The notes below the pieces were generated by a model. The model ran no database searches, was not told the DNA's origin, and worked only from the letters and a program-made list of their open reading frames with translations. Source: Acytostelium subglobosum LB1 (taxonomy: Eukaryota; Evosea; Eumycetozoa; Acytosteliales; Acytosteliaceae). From it: a DNA stretch of 27,780 nt. Position 1 is the stretch's first letter. Each line of letters opens with the position of its first letter. A program made the position numbers and the translations under genes. Below, piece after piece: positions 1 through 10,800 of this stretch. The stretch spans positions 1,898 to 29,677 of the forward strand of contig NW_012236487.1 in NCBI RefSeq assembly GCF_000787575.1, written 5' to 3'.

Positions 1-12
1 TGTGCTCCGTGG

Positions 13-811
13 TTAATAGGAATCACATACGGCTAAGGCTCCTCGAATAAATGTCCTCAGTGGCAACAGTGAGTATGGATACACAGTAAATCTTGTCGTC
101 TACCTTGAAGGGTCGATGCTTGGACACCAGTGTCCAATTTAACGTTGAAAAACTATATATATCGAGTTGATTGATTGATTGGTCGATCATATGATTGATG
201 ATTGATGGATTGGAGTTGATAGAGATTTGGTCAGCATGGTGGTCTTGGTCCTGGTCCTTGGTGGTCCAATCACATGATTGATCGCGATCCATTCATGAAC
301 CTGTTGCTGTGCCAGTCTGCAAGATACTTACGACTTTATTGATTGGACCAAAGATCTCGTCGACTTGACCCAACTTCTGTTTGTTCTCTGTGAACACACG
401 GCAGTTGAACTTTGGAATATCACTATGAGTTAATCTACAAACGATGGTCTCTTCGCTTGGATGTGTGAATGCTCCAAGCTCTATATATCATTTGATTCGA
501 TTGTATGTGTCAGTCATTATTATCCTGTGAATGTGATGTGTAGTCGCGGCATCTGTCCTCCTCCAAAGTGTCTATCTTTGTGCTGTGCTGTGTCGTTTGA
601 ATGAATGAATGTATGATGATTCCTTACCAATGACAGTATCTGGGATGGCATCTCTGTCACGGGGGGCACCGCCGCCATATCCGCCACGACCACCACCGCC
701 AAAGCTGCCGCCACGGCCTCCGCCAAAGCTGCCACCACGGCCCCCGCCGCGCCCGCCTCTGTCACCGCCTCCAAAGCTACCTCCTCTTCCTCCTCTTCCG
801 TATGATGACAT
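13..811 (-). CDS. gar1: H/ACA snoRNP subunit Gar1 (last exon frame-disrupted)
   Basis: This is the Gar1/NOLA1 subunit of H/ACA snoRNPs, which guide pseudouridylation of rRNA in the nucleolus. Exon 1 (811-628) encodes an N-terminal Gly/Arg-rich RGG domain. Exon 2 (480-332) encodes the Gar1 core, including the stretches THPSEETIVC and GQVDEIFGPINKV. Exon 3 starts at 152 with FFNVKLDTGVQAS. Both introns have GT-AG ends and keep phase. In exon 3 the family pattern continues in other frames: FKVDDKIY after about position 110, then PYSLLPL after about position 83. The homology therefore needs two one-base shifts within 30 bp, and the usual C-terminal RGG tail is not visible before the window edge. 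This could be a sequencing or assembly error at a contig end, or true decay. Identity as Gar1 is firm; the integrity of the 3' end is not. Confidence 0.85.
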
Positions 812-1722
812 GTCTGTGTGCTTGGTTTAAAATAATGTAAATATAATATAATATATATCTATCTATTACAACAAGCTTTTTAGAGTTGGTGGTGGATGAT
901 GGATGATTCTCGCTTTCGACTCACTCATCAAAAGTAATTACTTCGTCTCGTCGTGCTCGTTTGGACTTGTTAACAAAAATTAAAAAATATTCATTCATGT
1001 GAGAGTGTGGAAAGCGAGTCCCGCACACTGGTTGATGATTAAGGTCAATCCAAATGGTAACGTTGCTTCACTTGATCAATGATCTGGACTATCTTTGAAT
1101 GTTTGGATGTGAGTTGAGTACAACTTTTGTTGTTTGTTCAAGAAGTAGTACTTGGTCTATATATATATATCTACAACAATAACTTTGAGATTTTCGCAAT
1201 TCCAATCAACAACTCTGATCATACTTGAATGGTAACTGATCAATCACAGACTGGAATAATCATTGAACACAAAACCAACCAATAATAATAATAACACTAC
1301 CAAATATATACCTCAATAATAATAATAATAACATCTCTCTAGTATTGATCAATCAATTCAAATCAATTTCAAAAAAGGACAATTTGGAGTCAATCAAATA
1401 ACTTGGGTATCTTTGGCAAAGGGTGGGTCGTCTTCACTCACTTTGAATTTATTACTAAAACAGTGAAACAAACCCACCAAACTTATGTTGTGTGTATGGA
1501 AGATCTGACTGTGAGTGTGTGGGGGTTTGGAGATGAAGGCATGCTGTGAAGACAAGACATCGCATCCTATCATCCCTCCTCCCTACTCCCTCCCTTCCTC
1601 TATTTATTTAATCTAGAATCTCCACTTTATTATCTTTATTTAATTGTATACATAGTTGTAATTATAGAATCTTTATTACTTTACCACCCACCCATTAACA
1701 TTATAAATAACATCTAAGAAGA
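812..1722. other. Divergent intergenic region, gar1 / SH3BGRL-like gene
   Basis: About 910 bp of AT-rich DNA lies between two divergent starts, with AT runs near 840-860 and 1160-1170 and AATAAT triplet runs near 1280-1330. A GC-rich short inverted repeat (1422-1428 with 1472-1478, GGTGGGT/ACCCACC) lies about 250-300 bp upstream of the plus-strand gene. A CTTTGGCAAAG element at 1411-1421 adjoins it. I see no convincing gene. Confidence 0.5.
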
Positions 1723-2213
1723 ATGACTCTCAAGGTTGATTTGTTCACATCATCTGCCACCGGCATGCTGAAGATCAAGAAGGATCAAAGTGCACTTAAG
1801 ACTCTTTTGGAGGCCAAGGGCATCAAGTACAATGGTATGTTTAGTGTGAATTGGTTGATTGATTGATCTTCATAGATTGATTGAAATTGAATGCATGTTC
1901 ACTTACAAACGTCATCTCTCTCCTAAATGCACAGAGTACGATGTCGCCTCTGACACTGAGAAGAGATTGTGGATGAAGGAGACAAGTGGAAAGACTGAGT
2001 TGCCACAGGTAACTATACTAGTTGGATGATGACCAGTCAGCTTGGGCAGACCCATGTTGTACAACATTATACTAATTCCTCATTCCTCGCCCGCCCCTTA
2101 CTCACTCACTTTCTCACTTACACTAGTTGTTCGTCAATGACAAGTTTGTTGGCAACTACGACGATCTCCAGGAGCTTGAGGAGGGTGGAATGTTCATGGA
2201 CCTCTTCAAATAA
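1723..2213 (+). CDS. SH3BGRL-like thioredoxin-fold protein
   Basis: This small 90-aa protein belongs to the SH3-binding glutamate-rich-like family, which has a glutaredoxin/thioredoxin fold without redox cysteines and no settled enzyme activity. It has three exons: 1723-1834, 1935-2008 and 2127-2213. Phases match at both GT-AG junctions. The product reads through LEAKGIKYNEYDVASD, then RLWMKETSG and LPQLFVNDKFVGNYDDL, which is the family's beta-alpha-beta order with the cis-Pro 'LPQ(L/I)F' segment. The usual family length is 90-115 aa, so it looks complete. Intron 1 has an ATTG tract. The stop codon TAA lies inside an AATAAA (2209-2214). Confidence 0.85.
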
Positions 2214-2554
2214 ACAGCACGCGTAGATCTGGATCACTCTCTTATCTCACTGCCATAATCATAACCAAATCAGACTCATCGTTGTCATCATCATTATAAT
2301 CATCGAAATATCGACGTTGGATTAGCTGATTACATTCTTACTCTTCTGGTTTTATTACATCACTGCTACCCTGCTACTGTTGCGTCGACGGCAGGTAGTT
2401 CAGTCCACTCCAATCATTCCCTATTGGAGTGACTTATGGTACATATACTTCAGCTTGTCTTGAACCGGCTTTGGATGATAAATAATAATAATAATTAATG
2501 TTGTTGGATGTTGGATGTTTGGATTTTTGATTGATGGATGATGATAACGGATGC
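2214..2554. other. Convergent 3' spacer
   Basis: This 340-bp spacer lies between the 3' ends of the SH3BGRL-like gene and the BAR-RhoGAP gene. It has ATCATC and AATAATAAT simple sequence. I see no gene in it. Confidence 0.5.
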
Positions 2555-4694
2555 TCAATCTGATAGATCCACTGCATCTTCGTCTTCAAAGCTATCATTG
2601 TCCTCGTCCAGTGTTGATCCGGATGTCGAGAGGTTGGCATTCCTCATCGTCTGTCCATTATAAATAGGTGATGTTGGTGATGTTGGTGAAGTTGGCGATG
2701 TACTACTGCTCTGTACAATGTTGCTATAGTAGTTGGTATTGTTGTTGTTGTTGATACTGCTACTGCTTGTTGAGTTTACTAGTTCACTGATGTTGTTGTT
2801 GCTGTGGATTGTTGGCGACCTGGTCTGCTTGGGAGGCGGCTCAAACACTGCTGGCGGACCGCCAAAGATCTTTTCAAAGTTCTGGATCATTGTGGAGATG
2901 ACCATGTTGCCCAGGGCAATGTCCTCGACGACAATGTCCACCTGCGACACCAAGATGTTTGGACCGACCACCGTGGCCAGATTGGCCGGACCCATCCTAT
3001 TCTTGCCATTGAGCGATATCTGATTGAGCAGGTGCATAAGCGAGTGCAGCAGGTTGTAGTTGTTCTTGGGCAGCGAGTGCACCAGCTTGGAGATCTTGTT
3101 GACACGCTCCTCCACCGACTCGATGTTGCACACGTCGATAAACTCGTTATAGCGGTTGTAGGTGAGCAGTGGCTCGGGCTGCAGCTCGCGCAGGAACAGC
3201 TTGACCAGGTTGCACACGACGTGCACGTCGAACGTGTTGGCCAGGTTATACTCCTTGCCCTCGTCTATCAGGCGCTTGTACTCGACCACCTCCTTCTTGG
3301 GGCCAGACATTCTGAACAATCCTTCCTCGTCCATCTTGTTGCGAATCACCTGGAAGGCGCATGACACGAACGCAGGTATTGGCGCCTGGTCGCGCGTCAC
3401 CAGCACGTTGAGGTCCTCGCCAAACACCTTGTTGCGCAGCGCTTCGGGCTTGACCGACGGCGAGAGCATCATGCTCATGCGCACCTTGGACTTCTCCAGC
3501 TCGGACTTGCGCTTCTCCACGTACAGTCTGTACTCGTAGACGTCGGGGATCATCTGTGCCAGCCAACGGTAGCCCTTCTGGAAGAAGGTGTGATAGCTGT
3601 CGAGGTAGTCGCAGAGCTTCTCCACCGTCTCAAACTCTGAGATGATGTTGGTGTCCTGCAGTTGAGTCCTGGTCTCGAGGCCAATCAACTCAAACTCCTT
3701 TCCAAGCTTATCACACTCTTGTTCCTGCTCCGTAATCTTGGTAGGCTTCACATTCTTTGTCTTCTTCAAGTTGCTCAACTCACTCAATGATGCATCATAT
3801 CCTACACGTGACTTGTCATAGTCTCGCTTGGCCTCCTGTACTCATGTCATTGATTTGGCCGCGTCAGTATATCATGCTCCTCACTCATTCATTCTCGAGA
3901 TGACTTCAACATACCTGTGCCTGCTTCAACTCTGTCTTGACCATCTTCTTTAGTGGATCGCTGACATCGTTGATTAGTGATGAGTCTAGTTTGGCCTTCA
4001 AATCTTCAAAGCCAGCCTGGAACTCTCCAATCTTTGAAAGTATACCCGAGAGAATAACCATGTCTGGATAAGTATCTCTAACATGTACACTATAGTCTAT
4101 GAAGTTATCCGCAAGTTCTGTACCATCCTGTATGCTCACTATATAGATTGATCGTTGTTAGTATAATGTGTCGAGTCGCCAACATCATTGATTGATTGAT
4201 TGAATGATCATACCTCCAGTGCTGACGGTCTCCTTCTCAATTGCTTTGGTGAGCTTCCTCAAGTAGAATCTACTCTCTTGTACATGCTAAATATAGTTTG
4301 TTAATCAATGTCAGCATGAAGTTGATTGATTGATTGAATGAATGAATGAACGAATGAATGATCATACCTTTTCAAGCTCCTTCATCTCTTCAGGCTCAAG
4401 AGTATTCTCCCTGTTGGCAGTCTTCTCCATCACATTCTGTTTGGCAATGGCGAATGATTTCTTTAGTTTCTTCATTTCTTTAGTTCTTTCTTCTTCTGTT
4501 TGTTATACAAGTAATAATAAGTATAAGTATAATGAATGATTGAATGATTGAATGAATGAGTGAATGAATGAATGTATGAATGAGATCAAAGAGTTAGATA
4601 TGAAATGGCCCCAAAACCCCTTGATGTGGTTGTTTTTGGGTTTGTCCCTGGCTGTTTGCGAGCCATGTCGTCTACCTTTTCGTGCACGACTCAT
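2555..4694 (-). CDS. BAR domain RhoGAP protein
   Basis: This is a predicted GTPase-activating protein for Rho/Rac with an N-terminal membrane-curving BAR module. The model has five exons (4694-4676, 4495-4368, 4286-4214, 4138-3915, 3835-2555) and gives 574 aa with all phases consistent. Residues 1 to about 250 are Lys/Glu-rich helices of BAR type. Residues about 285-472 are the RhoGAP domain: VFGEDL start, arginine finger R323 in GLFRMSG, then NLVKLFLRELQPEPLL and NLATVVGPNIL. The last 100 residues are Ser/Asn/Thr-rich with an acidic end. The 19-nt first exon is the least certain part: its donor is GTAGAC rather than GTAAGT, and an out-of-frame ATG lies just upstream at 4702. OPHN1/GRAF-like proteins share this domain order, usually with a PH domain, which I do not see here. 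Confidence 0.85.
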
Positions 4695-4860
4695 CACCCA
4701 TTTGATTATTTGGGGATTCTATTCATTACCAACTACTCAGTGCCAATGCCAAAGTACAAAGTATACAATAGTTTAGTTTGACCAAGCTTGGTAGGTCTTA
4801 GCCTCAAGCTTTATATATTTATATTGATGAGTTGGAAACTATGTGTGATCGATTGATCGA

Positions 4861-7209
4861 TCACTTGCGACATGATCTTAGGGCAAAGAAATCGATAGAG
4901 TTGTGACCAAGTAGTGATCGCTCATACTCCATCAATTGGTGAAGGAATCCACTGTTGATATTGATGCGTGGTATATTCTTGGCAACTGTTTCATAACTCT
5001 CTCTAAGCGTCAACTTCAATCTCTTCATACCATATGCCACTGCAATCGATGTTGATCTACTGCGTCCCTCGCGACAATGTATCAGTACGCCACATCCTCC
5101 GGCTCCATTATCACTACCATTGCCATTGCCATTGCTATTGCTAATGCTGATACCATTGTTGCTGCCACTGATACTGCCAATGTCGGTGCCATCTCCACTG
5201 CTATTATTGCTACTTCCAGCATCGCCACTACCACTACCACTGCCACTAATACTGCCACTGTCACTTCCACTACCAATGCCACTGTTACCTCCAGCATGCT
5301 GACCATCATTCACACCAATGGATTGACTGAGACCTCTGTCAATGAAGTCAACGGCCTCGTCAAAGTGCAGACTGATGGGTTGATCGATTGAATCGGACAC
5401 ACTGATACGCATGAAGTTGGTGTTCTCACCCAACTCCTTGGGCTGTCCAATCTCTTTGGTGACGTTCAGTATCGATCTGATGTTGTTCTGACTCAGCCAC
5501 TCTCTGTTGGACAGGCATTTCTTGCCACCAACATACAGCTTGGGCACTGGCATGGGTACGGGCACAGGCAAGGACAAGGGCACAGGTTCTGGCACTGGCA
5601 CAGGTTGGGTGGTACTGTTGTCACTGGTAGTAGCGACGACAGTAGAGGCACCGACAGTAGTGGCGCCGACAGTCGTGGCGCCGGCGAATGCCAGTGAACC
5701 TATTATACCACTCTCTTCATCGAGTTGTTGTTGGCTCTTTAGCGGCAGCGAGGGTGCCAGAGTTGGGTACATGACCACCTGGAAGGAGTTGGACTTGTTC
5801 TTTGCCGGTGACAGAGTGAACTTGAGTTGAAACCTCTTTTGATTGAATGCCTTGGCCGCTGGTGAAGCGGTCGCAAGGGCCTTGGCGGCAGCCGACAGAG
5901 TACTTGTACCCCTTGCACTTGTCGCAGTAGGTCCATGATGCCGACTCTTAGGTGGCCTACCCCTTGGCCGTTTGGGTGTTGTTGTTGTCCGTTGTGAGGA
6001 GTCGGAGGACTCCTCCTTCTTCTTCTTCTTCTTTGGGGTTGTCGTAACCAAGTGTGAAGTGCCAGTGGCTGTAGAAGTGATAGTCTTTGTCTTCTTCTTT
6101 GACGTTGTAGTGGAGGTTGTAGTCGATGGCGTTGACGATGATGATGGGGTGACAATGTTCTCCTTCTTGTGCACCGCCAACACTCTTCTTGATGAAGTTG
6201 GTGGCAACTTCCAATATGCTCCATCCAATGCAGAGTCGAGTATATTCTTTCGTCGACGATTGTTGTTTACAATTACCCTATTGGATTGCTCTTGATCTAC
6301 TTTCTCATCAGTTGTAGTTGTCAAAGTAGTAGTAGTTGTTGTTGTTGTCGATGTTGTCGATGTATCATTGTTGTTGATGTCCTGCTCAACAATGTTTGAG
6401 TGACCTTGACTTTGATGATGTGACTCAGATCCAAACCGAGCCAATTCCATTAGTTGTTGTCGCAAGTTGATTGCAACATTGTCATCCATCATTGATGATG
6501 ATGATGATGTGTCATTGTCTTTGTTGCTGTTGATGTCATTGTTGTTGTTATTGGGAACAGCAACATCCTTGATTGGTGTGTTTCCAGTAGAGTTCAATCG
6601 AATGAGATTGAATCTCTCAAGTAGTGAGTCTTGTCGTGACATAGGTGATGTCACAGGTTGAGTCGATGGTATCATATCCTCATCTTCATCTTCATCTTCA
6701 TCTTGGTCTACATCCTCATCTTCCTTCTCTATCTTGTCCACATTCTCTTGTTTAAACTGGACAGGTTGATCATCGACCATTGGTTCATTGTTTGCGAATA
6801 GTATATGTACTGATGATGTACCCAACCAAGCGGCATCTGATGTTGTTTGACTGTTGGTTGATGCAACTGATGATGATGACGATGTTAAAGATGATGAGTT
6901 TGAACTAGTTGTTGTACTGGTCACTAATGGTGATGTGTAGGTGTTGTCTACTACATCTACATGTACATGTACATCAGTCTCATCGATTGGTCTGTCTACT
7001 ACTTGTTGCTGTTGACTTTGTTGTTGACTTTGACTTTGTTCCTGCTGTTGCTTTTTCTCCTGCCTCAGTTGCTTTGCTATTTGCCTCTGTTGTTGTAGAC
7101 TCTTTAGATTATTGATTGATTGTTCATTCAATGGATGTGGCTTCCTCTCTCTCTTTGTTGACATGGTCGCCCAGTAGGGACCATCAAAGTTATCCCATTT
7201 ATTGTTCAT
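4861..7209 (-). CDS. AT-hook / dual-specificity phosphatase, low-complexity
   Basis: This is a single 782-aa reading frame. The C-terminal part is a dual-specificity protein phosphatase: PKLYVGGKKCLSNREWL, LNVTKE, SVSDSIDQPISLHFDEAVDFID, then the P-loop HCREGRSRS with catalytic C712 and R718, and an AYGMKRLKLTLRESYE helix. The spacing is abnormal. About 70 Gly/Ser/Asn residues sit between FIDRG and GVLIHC, where the family normally has only a few. An AT-hook-like PKRPRGRPPKS lies near residue 416, suggesting nuclear, DNA-associated action. A DG(P/A)YW motif followed by basic residues occurs near residue 9 and again near 329. The rest is Gln, Ser/Thr and acidic low complexity. No intron is needed. 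Substrate is unknown. All catalytic residues I expect are present. Confidence 0.85.
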   Translation of the reverse strand: MNNKWDNFDGPYWATMSTKRERKPHPLNEQSINNLKSLQQQRQIAKQLRQEKKQQQEQSQSQQQSQQQQVVDRPIDETDVHVHVDVVDNTYTSPLVTSTTTSSNSSSLTSSSSSVASTNSQTTSDAAWLGTSSVHILFANNEPMVDDQPVQFKQENVDKIEKEDEDVDQDEDEDEDEDMIPSTQPVTSPMSRQDSLLERFNLIRLNSTGNTPIKDVAVPNNNNNDINSNKDNDTSSSSSMMDDNVAINLRQQLMELARFGSESHHQSQGHSNIVEQDINNNDTSTTSTTTTTTTTLTTTTDEKVDQEQSNRVIVNNNRRRKNILDSALDGAYWKLPPTSSRRVLAVHKKENIVTPSSSSTPSTTTSTTTSKKKTKTITSTATGTSHLVTTTPKKKKKKEESSDSSQRTTTTPKRPRGRPPKSRHHGPTATSARGTSTLSAAAKALATASPAAKAFNQKRFQLKFTLSPAKNKSNSFQVVMYPTLAPSLPLKSQQQLDEESGIIGSLAFAGATTVGATTVGASTVVATTSDNSTTQPVPVPEPVPLSLPVPVPMPVPKLYVGGKKCLSNREWLSQNNIRSILNVTKEIGQPKELGENTNFMRISVSDSIDQPISLHFDEAVDFIDRGLSQSIGVNDGQHAGGNSGIGSGSDSGSISGSGSGSGDAGSSNNSSGDGTDIGSISGSNNGISISNSNGNGNGSDNGAGGCGVLIHCREGRSRSTSIAVAYGMKRLKLTLRESYETVAKNIPRININSGFLHQLMEYERSLLGHNSIDFFALRSCRK
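5090..5325 (-). repeat. Gly/Ser/Asn-coding repeat inside phosphatase domain
   Basis: A degenerate trinucleotide and hexanucleotide run (GGC/AGT/AAT codons in the sense direction) encodes the Gly/Ser/Asn insert just before the phosphatase P-loop. It stays in frame throughout. It has no AT-rich intron character, so I read it as coding. Confidence 0.7.
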
Positions 7210-7804
7210 GTTGCTTATTGGCTTATTGATTATTATTATTGTTGGCGACCATTCATTACTTAGATAGGAGAGTTAGTTAGATAGTTATGTAAGTGAATGT
7301 GTGGAGTAATTTGCAAAGGTGTGTCCAACAACAGACGCGGCATCCCTCAACGACTGAATTTTTGAATTCAAATCATATTCCTATCTTGGTAATTTTGGTT
7401 AACGAAGATAACATTTAATATCTAAATATAAGATGAGTAAATATAAATATATAAATATTATCTTAAGAATAGATAGTAGATATTATCTCAAAGGACATGT
7501 CTTTGGGAAATAGGACAAAGAATGAAGTTCATTAGTAATTGATTATGTGTTATGAGTTTTTTTCTGGATCATTCTCATTAATGTTGAAAACCACTCACAA
7601 CGACAAAGATAAAACTAAAGTCATTCTCTTGTCAGTTCATTCATTCAAACAATACAACAACAAACAATAACAAACAACCCATGAACATTGGTTTGTATTA
7701 ACAACAACAAGATATTAATAGAACTACATAACAACTTATATGAATAGTTAAATCACATTACATTACATCACATTACATCACATCATTAATAATAATAATA
7801 CAAA
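7210..7804. promoter_or_regulatory. Divergent promoter region, phosphatase / leuS
   Basis: These 595 bp between divergent start codons presumably contain both promoters. ATTTGCAAAGG at 7309-7319 lies about 100 bp upstream of the phosphatase start. A run of CATTA/CATCA pentamers spans 7753-7786, followed by AATAATAATA just before the leuS ATG. I see no gene in this stretch. Confidence 0.5.
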
Positions 7805-10800
7805 ATGGTATGTCATTCAATCACATCACATCACGATTGAGTGATTGATTGATCAATAACTAACATGTACAAACAAACAAACCAAATGATCAATCCAATC
7901 AATCAATCAATCATATTGAATTTAGTCAACAGCTAAACTTGATTTCGTTAGAGCTTATGAATTGGAGGTTCAGAAGCAGTGGAATGATTCGAAAGAGTTC
8001 GAGGTGGATGCACCAGAGAATGGAGATTCGAATGAGGTCGTGCCAAAGTATATGGCAACATTCCCTTATCCATATATGAACGGTAGATTGCACATTGGAC
8101 ACGTGTTCACCGTCACCAAGGCTGAATTTATGTGTCAGTACCAGCGTCTCAAGGGAAAGCGTGTGCTCTTCCCCTTCTCCTTCCATTGCACTGGCATGCC
8201 CATCAAGGTCTGCGCCGACAAGTTGAAGTACGAGATGGAGACCTTTGGATGTCCCCCAGTATTCCCAGTCGATGAGCCAGAGAAGAGTATGTCATTCATT
8301 GATTGATTAATTGAATGAATGAATGAATGACGCGAGACTAACACACATGATCACACGAATACACAGAGGTTGAATCAGCTCAGAAGAAGGAGGATCCATT
8401 GGCATTCAAATCAAAGAAGTCAAAGGTACAGGCAAAGACAGGAGGCATTGCAAGACAATGGAATATTATGAAGAGTTTGGCTATACCTGATGAGGAGATT
8501 CCAAAGTTTGCCGACTCTGCATATTGGTTGAACTACTTCCCACCTCACTGCAAGAATGATTTGCAATCGATTGGAATGGGCATTGATTGGAGACGTTCGT
8601 TCATCACCACCGACGTCAACCAGTACTACGACTCGTTCGTGCGCTGGCAGTTCGAGACGTTGAAGGAGCTCGGCAAGGTCAAGTACGGCAAGCGTTACTC
8701 AATCTGGTCGCCCACCGACAACCAGCAGTGCTCAGATCACGAGCGTGCCTCGGGCGAGGGCGTGCAGCCACAGAACTACACCTTGATCAAGCTCGAGGTG
8801 TTGGAGCCTGTGCCCGCCTGTTTGAAGGCCATCGCCGATAAGGGCAAGAAGATCTACTTGGTGCCAGGCACCTTGCGTCCAGAGACCATGTACGGCCAGA
8901 CCAACTGTTGGATCCTCCCAACGGGCAAGTATGGCGCCTTCCAGATGAAGAACAACGAGGTCTTTGTCTGCACTGAGCGCTCAGCCAGGAACATGGCCTA
9001 CCAGGAGCTCACCGAAGTCAACGGCAAGTATGAGTGCTTGGCCGAGTTCACTGGTGCTGAGATCCTCGGCGCCGCTTTGAAGGCCCCGTTGGCCGTCCAT
9101 CCCAAGGTCTACGTGTTGCCAATGTTGTCGATTGACGAGAACAAGGGCACCGGTGTCGTCACCTCTGTGCCCAGTGACTCGCCGGACGACTACGCAGCAT
9201 TGCAAGACTTGAAGCAGAAGGAGCCATTGAGAAAGAAGTTCAACTTGGACGACTCGTGGGTCCTCCCATTCGAGGTCGTTCCCATCATCAACATCCCCGA
9301 CTACTCCACCACGGCCGCCGTCAAGGCCTACCAGGACTTGAACATCAAGTCGCAGAACGATCGCGCTTTGCTCGACCAGGCCAAGGACTTGGTGTACATG
9401 CGTGGTTTCAATGAGGGCATCATGATGGTTGGTCAGTACGCTGGCAAGAAGGTTGCCGACGTCAAGAAGCAGATCAAGGACGAGCTCGTCGAGAGTGGAC
9501 AGGCCTGCAACTACAGCGAGCCAACATCACCAGTCACCTCGCGTTCCGGTGACGAGTGTGTCGTTGCCTTGACCGATCAGTGGTACATCAACTATGGTGA
9601 GGAGGACCCCGAGTGGCGCAACCAAGTGATCAAGACTCTCGAGTCGATGGAGCTCTACTCGCCAGAGACCAGGAAGCGTTTCGAAGCCGCCATCAACTGG
9701 CTCAACCAGTGGGCATGCTCGCGTTCGTTCGGTCTTGGCACCAGATTGCCATGGGACGAGCAGTTCTTGATCGAGTCGCTCTCAGACTCCACCATCTACA
9801 TGGCCTTTTACACCATTGCTCACTTGTTGCAGTCGGACTTCAACGGCAAGGTCGTTGGCACTGCTGGTATCCAGGCTGGTCAGCTCACCCGCGCTGTCTG
9901 GGACCACATCCTCTTGGACAAGCCATACCCCGAGGGCTGTGGCATCATCAAGGAGACACTCTCCGTGTTGAAGCGCGAGTTCAACTACTGGTACCCATTG
10001 GATCTCCGTGTCAGTGGCTTCGACTTGGTCCAGAACCATTTGACCTTCTTCCTCTACAACCACGCAGCCATCTTTGCCGAGAAGATGCAGCCACGCGGCA
10101 TCCGTACCAACGGATTCGTCTTGCTCAACGGTGAGAAGATGTCAAAGTCGAGCGGCAACTTCCTCACTCTCTTTGACTCTGTGCAGCAGTACTCTGCCGA
10201 CGGCACTCGTATTGCCTTGGCCGACGCTGGTGATGGACTTGAGGACGCCAACTTTGTCGACAAGACCGCCTTGTCCGCCTTGTTCAAGCTCTACACCCAG
10301 CTCCAGTGGGTGCAGGAGATGATCGACGCCAAGGCCAAGTTCTACACCGGTGCCCCCACCCGTTTGCAAGACATCATCTTTGAGTCTGAGATCAACCGTG
10401 CCATCGTCAAGGCCGACGAGGCCTACCAGAAGTCTCAGTTCAGAGAGGCGTTGCACACCACCTTCTTCGATATGATCAACGTGCGCGATCACTACAAGAT
10501 GGTGATGGGTGCCGATGAGAACATGAACCACGACCTCATCTTTAGATACATCGAGACACAAGCCATCCTCCTCTTCCCAATCACCCCGCACTTCTCCCAG
10601 AAGGTGTTCAGCATGCTTGGCAAGGGCTCCGTGGCCAAGGCCAGATGGCCAACCGTGTCCAACATCGATCACCTCGCCTTGAGAACCAACGACTACCTTA
10701 AGAACACAGTGTACGAGGCCAGAAACAAGATTGGCATGTTCCTCAAGGGCAAGAACAAGGGTGGAAAGACCGATGCCAAGGCTGAGAAGGCCACCATCTA

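Noticed and set aside
2733-3539. Long plus-strand frames over the BAR-RhoGAP gene
   Set aside because: They are antisense shadows of the RhoGAP exon, which has clear domain homology.
4342-4776. Frames rich in NEC/SFIHS or SINQ repeats
   Set aside because: They come from translating CATT/AATG intron tracts.
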